Below, piece after piece: positions 1 through 7,910 of a stretch of 64,000 nt of DNA. This DNA comes from CALMFG01 sp963674805. GTDB lineage: Bacteria > Bacillota > Clostridia > Christensenellales > CALMFG01. The notes under the pieces are model-generated. The model did no database searches and was not told where the DNA came from. It was given only the letters and a program-made list of their open reading frames with translations. The stretch is taken from the NCBI GenBank assembly GCA_963674805.2, contig CAXXNY010000005.1:310001-374000 (forward strand), given 5' to 3'. Numbering within the stretch: position 1 is the stretch's first letter; every line of letters starts with the position of its first letter. The position numbers and the translations under genes were made by a program.

Positions 1-111
1 GTTTCTGCTGTGATTGCGATTCTGATCAGAAACTATTATTTCAAGCGGAAGCCGCTGTTTTTACGGTCTGAAAATCAGGGAACTAAGGATTCTGAAAGTT
101 TAACGGATTAG
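1..111 (+). CDS. C-terminal end of an unidentified membrane protein (partial)
   Basis: An open frame enters the window at base 1 and stops at the TAG at 109-111, giving 36 residues. It begins with a hydrophobic stretch (VSAVIAILI) followed by a basic, polar tail (RNYYFKRKP...), which looks like the last transmembrane helix and cytoplasmic tail of a membrane protein. The next gene starts 17 bases downstream with its own strong ribosome binding site, so the two could share a transcript. Too little is present to name a family. Confidence 0.5.
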   Translation, partial: VSAVIAILIRNYYFKRKPLFLRSENQGTKDSESLTD

Positions 112-128
112 AATGAGAGGAGGATCAG

Positions 129-677
129 ATGAAGAACAAAGTCATTATTGGCATCGTATTGTTGTTACTTGTAATCAATGTCGCAATGAGTGGTTACTTA
201 ATAACAAAGGCAGTTGAATTGGAAAAGCACACCGAAGGAATCTACACTGTCGTTGATAATAATTTTGCTGGTATAGACAATAATTTTGATGAACTGTCAG
301 AGAGTATAAGTGAAGTTAATGATACATATGAGGGTATTGAACTACAGATTTGGTTTCTTGCGGGGGCAATAGATAGTCTAAATAAAGCTGTAACGGGGAA
401 AAGCAGCGGTCTGATAGAACCGGATGAAGCAATTGACGTCGAAATTTGGCTTGATGAAAAGAATACTGTTCACCGCACCGGCGCTGGCGATGATATTGAT
501 TCTTTGACTTGGGAAATCATCTATAATGGCGAACGTGTTTTGTCAAGAAATGCGATAAGCGAGACAGAATATAAGTATTTTGGAAATGAGCCGGGAACGT
601 ATACGATATATATGACGAGTTTTATTGACGGCAGTTATAAGGTTGTGAGTAACGTTGTAAGCTATACAATTGAATAA
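129..677 (+). CDS. Small membrane-anchored extracytoplasmic protein, function unknown
   Basis: 182 residues. A short basic N-terminus (MKNK) precedes one hydrophobic segment at about residues 5-26, with no lipobox Cys and no clear signal peptidase site, so this looks like an N-anchored type II membrane protein with the rest outside the cell. Residues about 30-85 are acidic and helical with repeated NNF and DN motifs, possibly a coiled coil. The C-terminal 80 residues look beta-rich, alternating Tyr and Thr/Val like an Ig-like fold (YTIYMTSFIDGSYKVVSNVV). The start has a strong AGGAGG-type site at about 117-123. It lies just after the truncated membrane protein and before a terminator, so it probably ends that transcript. 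I do not recognise a family. Confidence 0.6.
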   Translation: MKNKVIIGIVLLLLVINVAMSGYLITKAVELEKHTEGIYTVVDNNFAGIDNNFDELSESISEVNDTYEGIELQIWFLAGAIDSLNKAVTGKSSGLIEPDEAIDVEIWLDEKNTVHRTGAGDDIDSLTWEIIYNGERVLSRNAISETEYKYFGNEPGTYTIYMTSFIDGSYKVVSNVVSYTIE

Positions 678-710
678 TAAAAGCGAATAACTGTTGACCT
701 GATTTTTGCT

Positions 711-736
711 GAGCACTCATGATGGGTGCTTTTTTA
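711..736 (+). terminator. Intrinsic terminator
   Basis: AGCACTCA and TGGGTGCT form an 8-bp stem (one T-G wobble) around a TGA loop, followed directly by a run of T. It sits 35 bases after the preceding stop and fits the end of the first transcript. Confidence 0.75.
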
Positions 737-816
737 ATAATAAGCAAATATAGTCACAATAAATTATACTAACTATAACTATAAAATTTGAAATACTAAA
801 TAAATTATTCAACACA

Positions 817-845
817 TTGAATAAAAAATGCAAATCCAATATAAT
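817..845 (+). promoter_or_regulatory. Sigma-A type promoter for the GGDEF gene
   Basis: TTGAAT at 817-822 and TATAAT at 840-845 are separated by 17 bases. They lie in the otherwise AT-rich 270-base gap between the terminator at 711 and the GGDEF gene, leaving a leader of roughly 100 bases. I see no other structured element in this gap. Confidence 0.65.
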
Positions 846-916
846 GGTCTTAACAATTATTTTATCCGGAAACAAAAAACTACGAATTCAACATCAATAT
901 TTTAAACGGAGCATAT

Positions 917-937
917 ATGGCGAAAGTGCAGCCATGA
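917..937 (+). promoter_or_regulatory. Possible six-codon upstream reading frame before the GGDEF gene
   Basis: An ACGGAG Shine-Dalgarno-like sequence at 906-911 is placed for the ATG at 917, which opens a six-codon frame (MAKVQP) ending at TGA 935-937. The GGDEF start at 950 has no evident ribosome binding site of its own and an in-frame TGA at 944-946 blocks any earlier start. Reinitiation after the short frame is therefore a plausible way to translate the cyclase. This is inference from spacing only. Confidence 0.3.
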
Positions 938-949
938 TATGAATGACCA

Positions 950-2494
950 ATGTTGTTAGAATTTTTGACTGTCTATTTCTTTGTTAGCATAGTCAGTATT
1001 GTTTATCTTGGCTGTTATATTATCACCAATAAATCGATGTCGCAGTTAAAAGATGTCGTTTATCTGGTTTCTAGTTTTGCTGTTTACTTTTTTGGCTATA
1101 TGATAGAACTGCACAGCAACTCAATGGAAACCGCATTGTTCTGGAATCAGTTTCAGTATTTCAGTCTGCCATTTGTGAGCTCATTTTGGCTGATGCTTGC
1201 GCTACGCCGCTACGGATACTTGAATAAAGTGATTTCGTTGCGCGGGATAAGCCTGTTCATAATCCCTACCATTACTTTTTTCTTGCGATTGACCAATGAG
1301 TTCCATCATTTATTTTATTCGGGATACTCGTTTGAAATTGCCGGAGAGATGGGAATTCTGCATCTCTACCACGGCCCTTGGTACTATGTGCATTATGCTT
1401 ACCTGCTGCTTCAGCTGGTACTTGCCAACATCCTCTTTATTCTTGCATTTGTCAAAAGCAGAGGCGCAAGACAAAAACAAATGATTGCGCTGTCGGCCAT
1501 CAACATGGTTTCTCTGGGGGTTACGCTGATCACGACGTTTGGGATTGTGAAGACCGGGCTGGATTTTAATGCGATTGTACTGCCGGTACCGGGTATATTG
1601 TTTTCATACCTGATTATCAAAGCGGATGTTTTTAACATCAACGCATTTGCCCGCATCAGAGTTTTTCAGGATTCAGATGAAGGAATCATTGTCTTTGACG
1701 AAAAAAACAGAATCGTGGATTATAACAAAAAAGCTTACGGTTTTTTTGAAGAGCAGGGATTAACCCTGAATTCTGTTGATGTCTCAACATTCAGAGCGTT
1801 AAAGCCAAAGTTTATCAACGCGCTGATGTGCGCGGATAAAACGATTTTTAAAGACAGCTTAGTGTCAGACGGTCGGTTTTTTGAGTTTTCGACAACAAAC
1901 ATTGTGGACAGCTATCAGCGTGATTGCGGTTATATTAAATCCATTAAAGACGTAACGGAAGAAATAAAATATCAGATGGCATTGGAGCACAGCGCAAAGA
2001 TAGACGAAATGAGCCAGCTTCTAAACAGAGGGGAATTTATTCGGCAGACAGAAGAATGCGTTGCAATAGCAGAAACGAAAACCAGGACGATTCATTTAAT
2101 TATGCTGGATATTGACCGTTTTAAAAAAATCAATGATAAATTCGGGCATCAGGTTGGCGATGCGGTTATTGTGACCATCAGCCGGCTGCTGAAACACAGC
2201 TTCCGCGGAGAAGATATTATCGGACGGTTCGGAGGCGATGAGTTTGTTATCATGCTGTCTGGGGTTGAAACGGCGGACGTGATAAACCGTGCGGAAGATT
2301 TTAGAGAAAAGTTAGCAGGCAGAAGAATCATTTCTTCCCATCAGGACTATCAGGTCACTGCCAGCGTTGGGATAGCGGTCTATAAAAAGGGAATGACCGT
2401 AGACCAGCTCATCGGATGCGCGGATGAAGCCCTCTATGAAGCAAAAGATAAAGGGAGAAATAAGGTCTGTATCTACAAGGACAGCAGCGAGTAA
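950..2494 (+). CDS. Membrane-bound diguanylate cyclase (7TM sensor - PAS - GGDEF)
   Basis: 514 residues. Residues about 1-225 hold seven or so hydrophobic helices resembling the 7TM N-terminal sensor module found in some histidine kinases. Residues about 230-340 look like a PAS domain (DSDEGIIVFDEKNRIVDYNKKA). Residues about 345-510 are a GGDEF domain with an intact catalytic loop, RFGGDEFVIML. Exactly five residues upstream of GGDEF lies RGED, a match to the RxxD inhibitory site, so the enzyme should make cyclic di-GMP from GTP and be inhibited by its product. The ligand of the 7TM module cannot be read from sequence. The ATG at 950 is the first possible start after an in-frame stop and lacks a good ribosome binding site. 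Confidence 0.88.
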   Translation: MLLEFLTVYFFVSIVSIVYLGCYIITNKSMSQLKDVVYLVSSFAVYFFGYMIELHSNSMETALFWNQFQYFSLPFVSSFWLMLALRRYGYLNKVISLRGISLFIIPTITFFLRLTNEFHHLFYSGYSFEIAGEMGILHLYHGPWYYVHYAYLLLQLVLANILFILAFVKSRGARQKQMIALSAINMVSLGVTLITTFGIVKTGLDFNAIVLPVPGILFSYLIIKADVFNINAFARIRVFQDSDEGIIVFDEKNRIVDYNKKAYGFFEEQGLTLNSVDVSTFRALKPKFINALMCADKTIFKDSLVSDGRFFEFSTTNIVDSYQRDCGYIKSIKDVTEEIKYQMALEHSAKIDEMSQLLNRGEFIRQTEECVAIAETKTRTIHLIMLDIDRFKKINDKFGHQVGDAVIVTISRLLKHSFRGEDIIGRFGGDEFVIMLSGVETADVINRAEDFREKLAGRRIISSHQDYQVTASVGIAVYKKGMTVDQLIGCADEALYEAKDKGRNKVCIYKDSSE

Positions 2495-2509
2495 GCGGAC
2501 TGTCATCAA

Positions 2510-3178
2510 TTGATGTTTAAAATATCCAAAGAAAAAATTAAATATTCGTCTAATCCATCGGACAGCCAAGCCTATACCGATAAAATGGACCGGATTTATA
2601 CCCGGTATGCCAAAGCCTATGATGGGTTTATTACGTTGTTTCCGCTTTGGAAGAAATGGCTAAGAAGCGCCCTGCCCTATGTTAAGGGTAATCGCGTGAT
2701 TGATATTTCTTTCGGCCCGGCGTATTTATTATCCGTTCTGCCGCAAAATAAACAGCTGTATGGTCTGGATTATAATCAGACCATGGTTGAGCGCGCACGT
2801 ATTAAGATGGAAAAGCGCGGACGACATGTGGACATCAGACAGGGCAATGTGGAAAGCATGCCTTATCCGGATGCATTCTTTGACACTGTCATCAACACCA
2901 TGGCCTTCTCGGGTTATCCGGATGGACAAAAGGCGTTTTCAGAAATGCTGAGGATATTAAAGCCAGACGGCGTGTTGCTGCTGCTCGATTATGACTATCC
3001 GCTTAATCGCAATTGCTTTGGTTATTGGATTACCCGGCTGATCGAATTCAGCGGTGACATCATCAAGGATATCGGCGGATTGATCGAACAAACGGGCTGT
3101 ATATATACGCGTAAGATAATCGGCGGATTTGGGAGCATTCAGCTGTTTATCATCAAAAAACGTGATGTAAATCATTAA
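2510..3178 (+). CDS. Class I SAM-dependent methyltransferase
   Basis: 222 residues. The SAM-binding region is visible at residues about 60-75 (VIDISFGPAYLLSVL, a variant of the usual E/DxGxGxG motif I), followed by an acidic motif II (YGLDYN), QGNVESMPYPDAFFD as motifs III/IV, and the LKPDGVLLLLDY strand. This is the Methyltransf_11/UbiE-like group; substrate unknown. The glycine-rich loop is GPA rather than GxG, so binding may be altered. It begins 15 bases after the GGDEF gene and is probably co-transcribed. The start could be the TTG at 2510 or the ATG at 2513. Confidence 0.75.
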   Translation: MMFKISKEKIKYSSNPSDSQAYTDKMDRIYTRYAKAYDGFITLFPLWKKWLRSALPYVKGNRVIDISFGPAYLLSVLPQNKQLYGLDYNQTMVERARIKMEKRGRHVDIRQGNVESMPYPDAFFDTVINTMAFSGYPDGQKAFSEMLRILKPDGVLLLLDYDYPLNRNCFGYWITRLIEFSGDIIKDIGGLIEQTGCIYTRKIIGGFGSIQLFIIKKRDVNH

Positions 3179-3278
3179 AGGTGTGTAAGCCTCTGACGGC
3201 ATATACGCCATTAAGTCGACAACCAACTATTATCGCGCAGAATTCAAGCGCTTTACTAAAAATAAATCCCACCAAAAA

Positions 3279-3307
3279 CTTTATTTTAGCTCAATATTGT
3301 GTATAAT
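3279..3307 (+). promoter_or_regulatory. Candidate promoter upstream of the purine operon
   Basis: A perfect TATAAT lies at 3302-3307, with only a weak -35 match 17 bases upstream. The 380-base gap 3179-3557 is AT-rich and also carries a second weaker -10-like sequence (TATGAT at 3456-3461). If the first is used, purE has a leader of about 250 bases. Confidence 0.4.
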
Positions 3308-3318
3308 ACTGCTATGAT

Positions 3319-3356
3319 GTGTTCTATGGATAGGGGATTAATGCCTTTGAGAACAC
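3319..3356 (+). promoter_or_regulatory. Inverted repeat in the purE leader, possible structured RNA
   Basis: GTGTTCT (3319-3325) and AGAACAC (3350-3356) form a perfect 7-bp stem enclosing 24 bases, in which AGG and CCT could form an inner helix. It begins about 12 bases after the TATAAT at 3302. I could not match it to the purine, ZTP, PRPP or ppGpp riboswitch consensus, so function is unassigned. Confidence 0.35.
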
Positions 3357-3557
3357 TGGGGTATGATGCACTTTATTTTTTATGGCATTTTCAGAGAATA
3401 GTATTAAAGCAGATAAATTGAAAAGATTTTTTTTCAAATACAAATGAGAATATGCTATGATATAGTTTGATATACTAACCAAATTGATTATTTAGTGTGA
3501 GATGAATAAAAAAGATATAAAGAAAAAGATTAACAATATTTTAAGGAGTTTATATAA

Positions 3558-4043
3558 ATGAAAGCAGCGGTTGTGATGGGCTCAACCTCAGACCTGCCCG
3601 TCCTAAAGAAAACCATTGACGTGTTGAAGACCTTTGGTATTGAGCCGGTGCCGCGCGTGTTAAGCGCACACCGCACCCCGGACGAGGCGCACGCATTCGC
3701 ATCCGGCGCGGAAGCGGACGGCATTGAGGTCATCATTGCGGCGGCAGGCAAAGCGGCGCACCTGGCCGGTGTGCTGGCGGCATATACCGTACTGCCGGTG
3801 ATCGGACTTCCGATTAAGTCGTCCACGATGGACGGGCTGGATTCCCTGCTGTCCACAGTGCAGATGCCGGCGGGTATTCCGGTGGCAACGGTAGCGATTA
3901 ACGGCGGAGAAAACGCGGCGCTGCTGGCGGTTCAGATTCTGGCGGTTAAGTATTCGGAACTGAAAGAAAAACTGAAAAACTACAAAGCGGACATGCGCGA
4001 TAAGGTGTTAGAAGCGAATGACGCGATGTTAAGGGAGATTTAA
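3558..4043 (+). CDS. purE: N5-carboxyaminoimidazole ribonucleotide mutase
   Basis: 161 residues, the normal length for class I PurE. It interconverts N5-CAIR and CAIR in purine synthesis. The N-terminal GSTSDLP phosphate-binding loop and the SAHRTP motif at residues about 36-41 are diagnostic; SAHRTP marks the bacterial class I mutase rather than the class II carboxylase. Class I PurE normally works with PurK, which is not in this window. A good AAGGAG site sits 10 bases before the ATG. First gene of the purine operon; purC starts on the very next base after its stop. Confidence 0.96.
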   Translation: MKAAVVMGSTSDLPVLKKTIDVLKTFGIEPVPRVLSAHRTPDEAHAFASGAEADGIEVIIAAAGKAAHLAGVLAAYTVLPVIGLPIKSSTMDGLDSLLSTVQMPAGIPVATVAINGGENAALLAVQILAVKYSELKEKLKNYKADMRDKVLEANDAMLREI

Positions 4044-4751
4044 ATGAATAAACAGGAATTGCTTTATGAAGGCAAGGCGAAGAAGGTGTTCGCGACCGAT
4101 AACCCTGATTATGTGATTGTCGATTATAAGGACGATGCCACGGCATTCAACGGCCAGAAAAAAGGCACGATTATCGGCAAGGGCGTCGTCAACAACAAGA
4201 TGTCCAACCATATGTTTCAGATGCTTGAGAAAAACGGCATTCCGACGCATTTTGTTGAACAGCTGAGCGACCGCGAAACACTGGTGAAAAGGGTTGAGAT
4301 TGTTCCGGTTGAGGTCATCGTGCGTAATATCGCAGCGGGCAGTTTATCCAAACGGCTGGGATTGCCGGAAGGCACAAAGCTGAATAAAACCGTGCTGGAA
4401 TACTGCTACAAAGACGATGAGCTGGGCGATCCGATGATCAACATTTATCATATTGATGCATTGGGGCTGGCGACACGCGAAGAGATGCAGACCATTGCGG
4501 CGTACGCATTTAAGATCAATGATCTGCTCACCGAACGTTTAAAAGAGATGGCGGTGTCGCTGATCGACTTTAAACTGGAGTTCGGCCGGTATAAAGGACA
4601 GATTGTGCTGGCGGATGAGATTTCGCCGGATACCTGCCGATTCTGGGATGTCAACACAGGCGAGAAGCTGGATAAAGACCGGTTCAGGCGCGATCTCGGC
4701 GGCGTGGAAGCCGCATATGAAGAGATGCTCCGGCGGTTGATGGGGGAATAA
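4044..4751 (+). CDS. purC: SAICAR synthetase (phosphoribosylaminoimidazole-succinocarboxamide synthase)
   Basis: 235 residues, full length. It joins CAIR and aspartate using ATP. Family motifs seen: LLYEGKAKKVFAT at the N-terminus, VIVRNIAAGSLSKRLG at residues about 95-110, and LIDFKLEFG followed by LADEISPDTCRFWD. The start abuts the purE stop with an AAGGGAG site inside the end of purE, implying translational coupling. Confidence 0.97.
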   Translation: MNKQELLYEGKAKKVFATDNPDYVIVDYKDDATAFNGQKKGTIIGKGVVNNKMSNHMFQMLEKNGIPTHFVEQLSDRETLVKRVEIVPVEVIVRNIAAGSLSKRLGLPEGTKLNKTVLEYCYKDDELGDPMINIYHIDALGLATREEMQTIAAYAFKINDLLTERLKEMAVSLIDFKLEFGRYKGQIVLADEISPDTCRFWDVNTGEKLDKDRFRRDLGGVEAAYEEMLRRLMGE

Positions 4752-4755
4752 GCAT

Positions 4756-6222
4756 TTGGGATTTCGAAAGCTGAAACCGTATCACCGCATCAAGCCTGCG
4801 TTTGACAGCGCTAATGAGGCATGCGGCGTATTCGGTATTTATAAAAAAGATGATTTTGTAGAAGCGGCGGACGCCGTGTTTTACGGGCTTTATGCCCTGC
4901 AGCACCGCGGACAGGAAAGCGCGGGCATCGCGATTTCAAGGGGCGGTATCATTGACCATTTCAAGGGCATGGGATTAGTGGCCGAGGTGTTTAAACCCGA
5001 GATTTTGTCTCAGGTTTACGGCGCAAAGATTGCCGTCGGGCATGTACGCTATTCCACTACCGGACGCTCGGCGCTGTGCAACGCACAGCCGCTGGTTATT
5101 TCATACCGCAACGGTACGCTGGCCCTGACACATAACGGCAACCTGATTAATGCCGCAAGCCTAAGAAGCGAGCTGGAAGATTCCGGCGCGATTTTTCAAA
5201 CCACCATTGACACCGAAGTTGTGGCAAACCTGCTGGCGCGATACGCACATCTCGGGATTGTGGACGCAATTAAAGAGACCATGAAAAAAGTACGCGGTTC
5301 GTATGCCATGACCGTCATGACCAAAGATAAACTTATCGGCATCCGTGATCCGCTGGGCATTCGTCCGCTGGCATTGGGGCGCATTAACGAAACCTATGTG
5401 CTGGCGTCTGAGACTGCGGCGTTTGACGCGATTGATGCGGAATATATCCGGGATGTTGAGCCCGGCGAAATCGTAGAAATCACCGAAGAGGGGCTGACAT
5501 CCCATTCAATGGGTGCGGCGGAAAAAACAGCGCTCTGCATATTTGAATATGTTTACTTCGCGCGTCCGGATTCCAACATTGATGGTGTTTCGGTATATGA
5601 GGCGCGGGAGCGTGCCGGCGCGATGCTGGCGAAACGTTATCCGGTGGATGCGGACATCGTATCCGGAGTGCCGGATTCGGCGCGGCCTGCGGCACTGGGC
5701 TATGCTGAAGAATCGGGTATCGTCTATAAAAAGGCGCTGGCCAAGAACCGTTATATCGGACGGACGTTCATTGAGCCACAGCAGTATATGCGCGAGCGCG
5801 GCGTTAAGATTAAGCTGAACGCATTAAAGCGTAATGTGGACGGCAAGCGCATCGTCCTGATTGATGATTCGATCGTCAGAGGCACGACCAGCAAGAAAAT
5901 CGTCGAGATGCTCAAGGCAGCGGGAGCAAAAGAAGTGCATATGCGCATCAGTTCGCCACCGGTCATATCGCCATGCTATTTTGGTATTGACACGGCTTCG
6001 CATGAGCAGTTAATCGGCGCAAAGAATTCGATAGAAGAAATCCGGAAGCTGATTGGTGCGGATTCATTGCACTATCTGCCTGTAGAGGACCTGGTGCAGT
6101 GCTCCAGAGAATCGGAACTGGGCTTTTGTACAGGCTGTTTCACCAAGGAGTATCCGATTGACGTGAAAAGCGAAAAAGATAAAGGCGATAAGTTGATTTT
6201 AGAACAAAACAGTATCGGCTGA
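4756..6222 (+). CDS. purF: Amidophosphoribosyltransferase
   Basis: 488 residues. First committed step of purine synthesis: PRPP plus glutamine to phosphoribosylamine. The N-terminal Ntn glutaminase nucleophile is Cys23 (ACGVFGIY), preceded by a 22-residue propeptide as in the Bacillus subtilis type. The PRPP-binding motif IVLIDDSIVRGTTSKK lies at about residues 370-385. Cysteines in CIFEYVYF, SPCYFG and the C-terminal FCTGC match the four [4Fe-4S] ligands of the B. subtilis enzyme, which makes it oxygen-sensitive and fits an anaerobe. It starts with TTG four bases after the purC stop. Allosteric inhibition by AMP/GMP is known for the family. Confidence 0.96.
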   Translation: MGFRKLKPYHRIKPAFDSANEACGVFGIYKKDDFVEAADAVFYGLYALQHRGQESAGIAISRGGIIDHFKGMGLVAEVFKPEILSQVYGAKIAVGHVRYSTTGRSALCNAQPLVISYRNGTLALTHNGNLINAASLRSELEDSGAIFQTTIDTEVVANLLARYAHLGIVDAIKETMKKVRGSYAMTVMTKDKLIGIRDPLGIRPLALGRINETYVLASETAAFDAIDAEYIRDVEPGEIVEITEEGLTSHSMGAAEKTALCIFEYVYFARPDSNIDGVSVYEARERAGAMLAKRYPVDADIVSGVPDSARPAALGYAEESGIVYKKALAKNRYIGRTFIEPQQYMRERGVKIKLNALKRNVDGKRIVLIDDSIVRGTTSKKIVEMLKAAGAKEVHMRISSPPVISPCYFGIDTASHEQLIGAKNSIEEIRKLIGADSLHYLPVEDLVQCSRESELGFCTGCFTKEYPIDVKSEKDKGDKLILEQNSIG

Positions 6223-6255
6223 ATATAGGGGATTAGATTAGGAGAAAAATAGGAA

Positions 6256-7272
6256 TTGGTTATATCATATAAAGATGCAGGCGTGGACACGACGGCCGGG
6301 CAAAAGGCTGTTGAGCTGATGCGAGACCACGTCAAGAAAACATTTGATGACAATGTTATCGGGGATATCGGGCATTTCGGAGCGATGTATGCTATCGATA
6401 ACGGGGATGTGCTGGTGTCCGGTACGGACGGCGTCGGCACAAAAGTAATGGCGGCGTTCACACTGAAAAAGCACGACACCATCGGTATCGACTGTGTGGC
6501 AATGTGCGTCAACGACATCGTCTGCCACGGTGCGAAGCCCTTGTTTTTTCTGGACTATCTGGCAACCGGAAAACTGGAACCCGAAACCGCCAGCATGGTG
6601 GTCAAAGGGGTTGCGGACGGCTGCCAGCAGGCTGGCTGTGCGCTGATCGGCGGGGAGACCGCTGAGATGCCTGGATTCTATTCGGCAGGAGAATATGACC
6701 TGGCCGGATTTGCCGTAGGCATGGTAAAAAAAGAAAAACTGATTACGGGAAAGAACATTAAAGCCGGGGACGTACTGATCGGCTTGCAGTCTTCCGGCAT
6801 CCACTCAAACGGATTTTCATTGGTCAGGAGCCTGATCAAAATGGATGTGGAAGTGCTGAATAACTTCATTCATTCTTTTGATAAAACGTTAGGAGAAGAA
6901 CTGCTGACGCCGACAAAAATTTATGTTAATACCATTCTTTCTTTGGTAAATAAATTTACGATTAAGGGTATCGCCCATATTACAGGCGGCGGATTTTATG
7001 AGAACATACCGCGTATTATGCCTGGGGGACTAAGGGCAAAAATTAACGGGCAGTCATTCGACCGTCTGCCGGTATTTGATATGCTGCTGTCGGAAGCCAG
7101 AATGCCGGAAAAAGAGGCGTTTGGCGTATTTAATATGGGTATCGGCATGGTGCTGGCCGTGGACAAACGCGTTGCGGATAACGTACTTGCGGCGGCAAAC
7201 GAACTCGGTGAAAAAGCCTTTATTATCGGCGAGGTTCAGCGTGGCGACGGAGGCATCAAACTTTGTCTTTAA
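6256..7272 (+). CDS. purM: Phosphoribosylformylglycinamidine cyclo-ligase (AIR synthetase)
   Basis: 338 residues, normal length. It closes FGAM to AIR with ATP. Typical features: YKDAGVDTTAG at the N-terminus, LVSGTDGVGTKVM at about residue 53, CVNDIVCHGAKPLFFLDYLATGKL, and GGETAEMPGFY. The TTG start has a TAGGAGAAAA site about 10 bases upstream; no in-frame ATG gives the conserved N-terminus. Its 3' end overlaps the start of purN by 10 bases. Confidence 0.96.
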   Translation: MVISYKDAGVDTTAGQKAVELMRDHVKKTFDDNVIGDIGHFGAMYAIDNGDVLVSGTDGVGTKVMAAFTLKKHDTIGIDCVAMCVNDIVCHGAKPLFFLDYLATGKLEPETASMVVKGVADGCQQAGCALIGGETAEMPGFYSAGEYDLAGFAVGMVKKEKLITGKNIKAGDVLIGLQSSGIHSNGFSLVRSLIKMDVEVLNNFIHSFDKTLGEELLTPTKIYVNTILSLVNKFTIKGIAHITGGGFYENIPRIMPGGLRAKINGQSFDRLPVFDMLLSEARMPEKEAFGVFNMGIGMVLAVDKRVADNVLAAANELGEKAFIIGEVQRGDGGIKLCL

Positions 7273-7889
7273 AACGGATCGTGGTAATGATATCCGGAGG
7301 CGGATCAAACCTGCAGGCAGTGATTGACGCAGTAGAAGCCAAGGCGGTGAACGCTGAAATCACTGGTGTTATCGCAAGCCGGCCGGATGCATATGGTTTG
7401 GTTCGTGCAGGGGAGGCAAGCATACCGGCTCAGGTTATATCAAGAAAAGATTTTAAAAGCGCAGCCGATTTTGACACTGCGAATTTAAATACAATCCGTG
7501 CTTTTAAGCCGGATTTAATCATTTTAGCGGGCTATCTCGCCATGATCGGCGCACCGATTGTGGAAGCCTTTCGCAACCGCATTATCAACATTCATCCTTC
7601 GTTAATCCCTGCCTTTTGCGGAAAAGGGTATTACGGCGAGAAGGTGCATCAGGCGGTTCTTGACTACGGAGCAAGATTCAGCGGCGCGACCACGCACTTC
7701 GTGGATGAGGGTGCGGACACCGGGCCGGTAATCATGCAAAAGACCGTTCCGGTATTGGAAGGCGACACGGCAAAAAGCCTTGCGCGGCGGGTGCTTGACG
7801 CCGAACATGAAATTTTAGTAAAAAGCGCCGCATTGTTTTGTGATGATAGGCTGAAAGTCAGCGGCAGGAAAGTGACGGTTTTAGACTAA
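7263..7889 (+). CDS. purN: Phosphoribosylglycinamide formyltransferase
   Basis: 208 residues. It transfers the formyl group from 10-formyl-THF to GAR. The folate-dependent formyltransferase triad is present: Asn and His in IINIHPSLIPAF and the later Asp in HFVDEGADTGPVI. SGGGSNLQA near the N-terminus is the phosphate loop. The TTG start overlaps the purM stop; the conserved VVMISGGGSN begins within ten residues of it, so this start or the nearby internal Met are both possible. Confidence 0.95.
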   Translation: MSLKRIVVMISGGGSNLQAVIDAVEAKAVNAEITGVIASRPDAYGLVRAGEASIPAQVISRKDFKSAADFDTANLNTIRAFKPDLIILAGYLAMIGAPIVEAFRNRIINIHPSLIPAFCGKGYYGEKVHQAVLDYGARFSGATTHFVDEGADTGPVIMQKTVPVLEGDTAKSLARRVLDAEHEILVKSAALFCDDRLKVSGRKVTVLD

Positions 7890-7910
7890 TTTTTTGGAGG
7901 TTTAAAATAG

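Noticed and set aside
3418..3437. TTGAAAA/TTTTCAA hairpin as terminator before purE
   Set aside because: The stem is purely AT with weak stability and the following sequence is not a T run.
3300..3557. Purine, ZTP or PRPP riboswitch before purE
   Set aside because: I looked for the conserved core sequences of these classes and did not find them; only an unassigned hairpin is reported.
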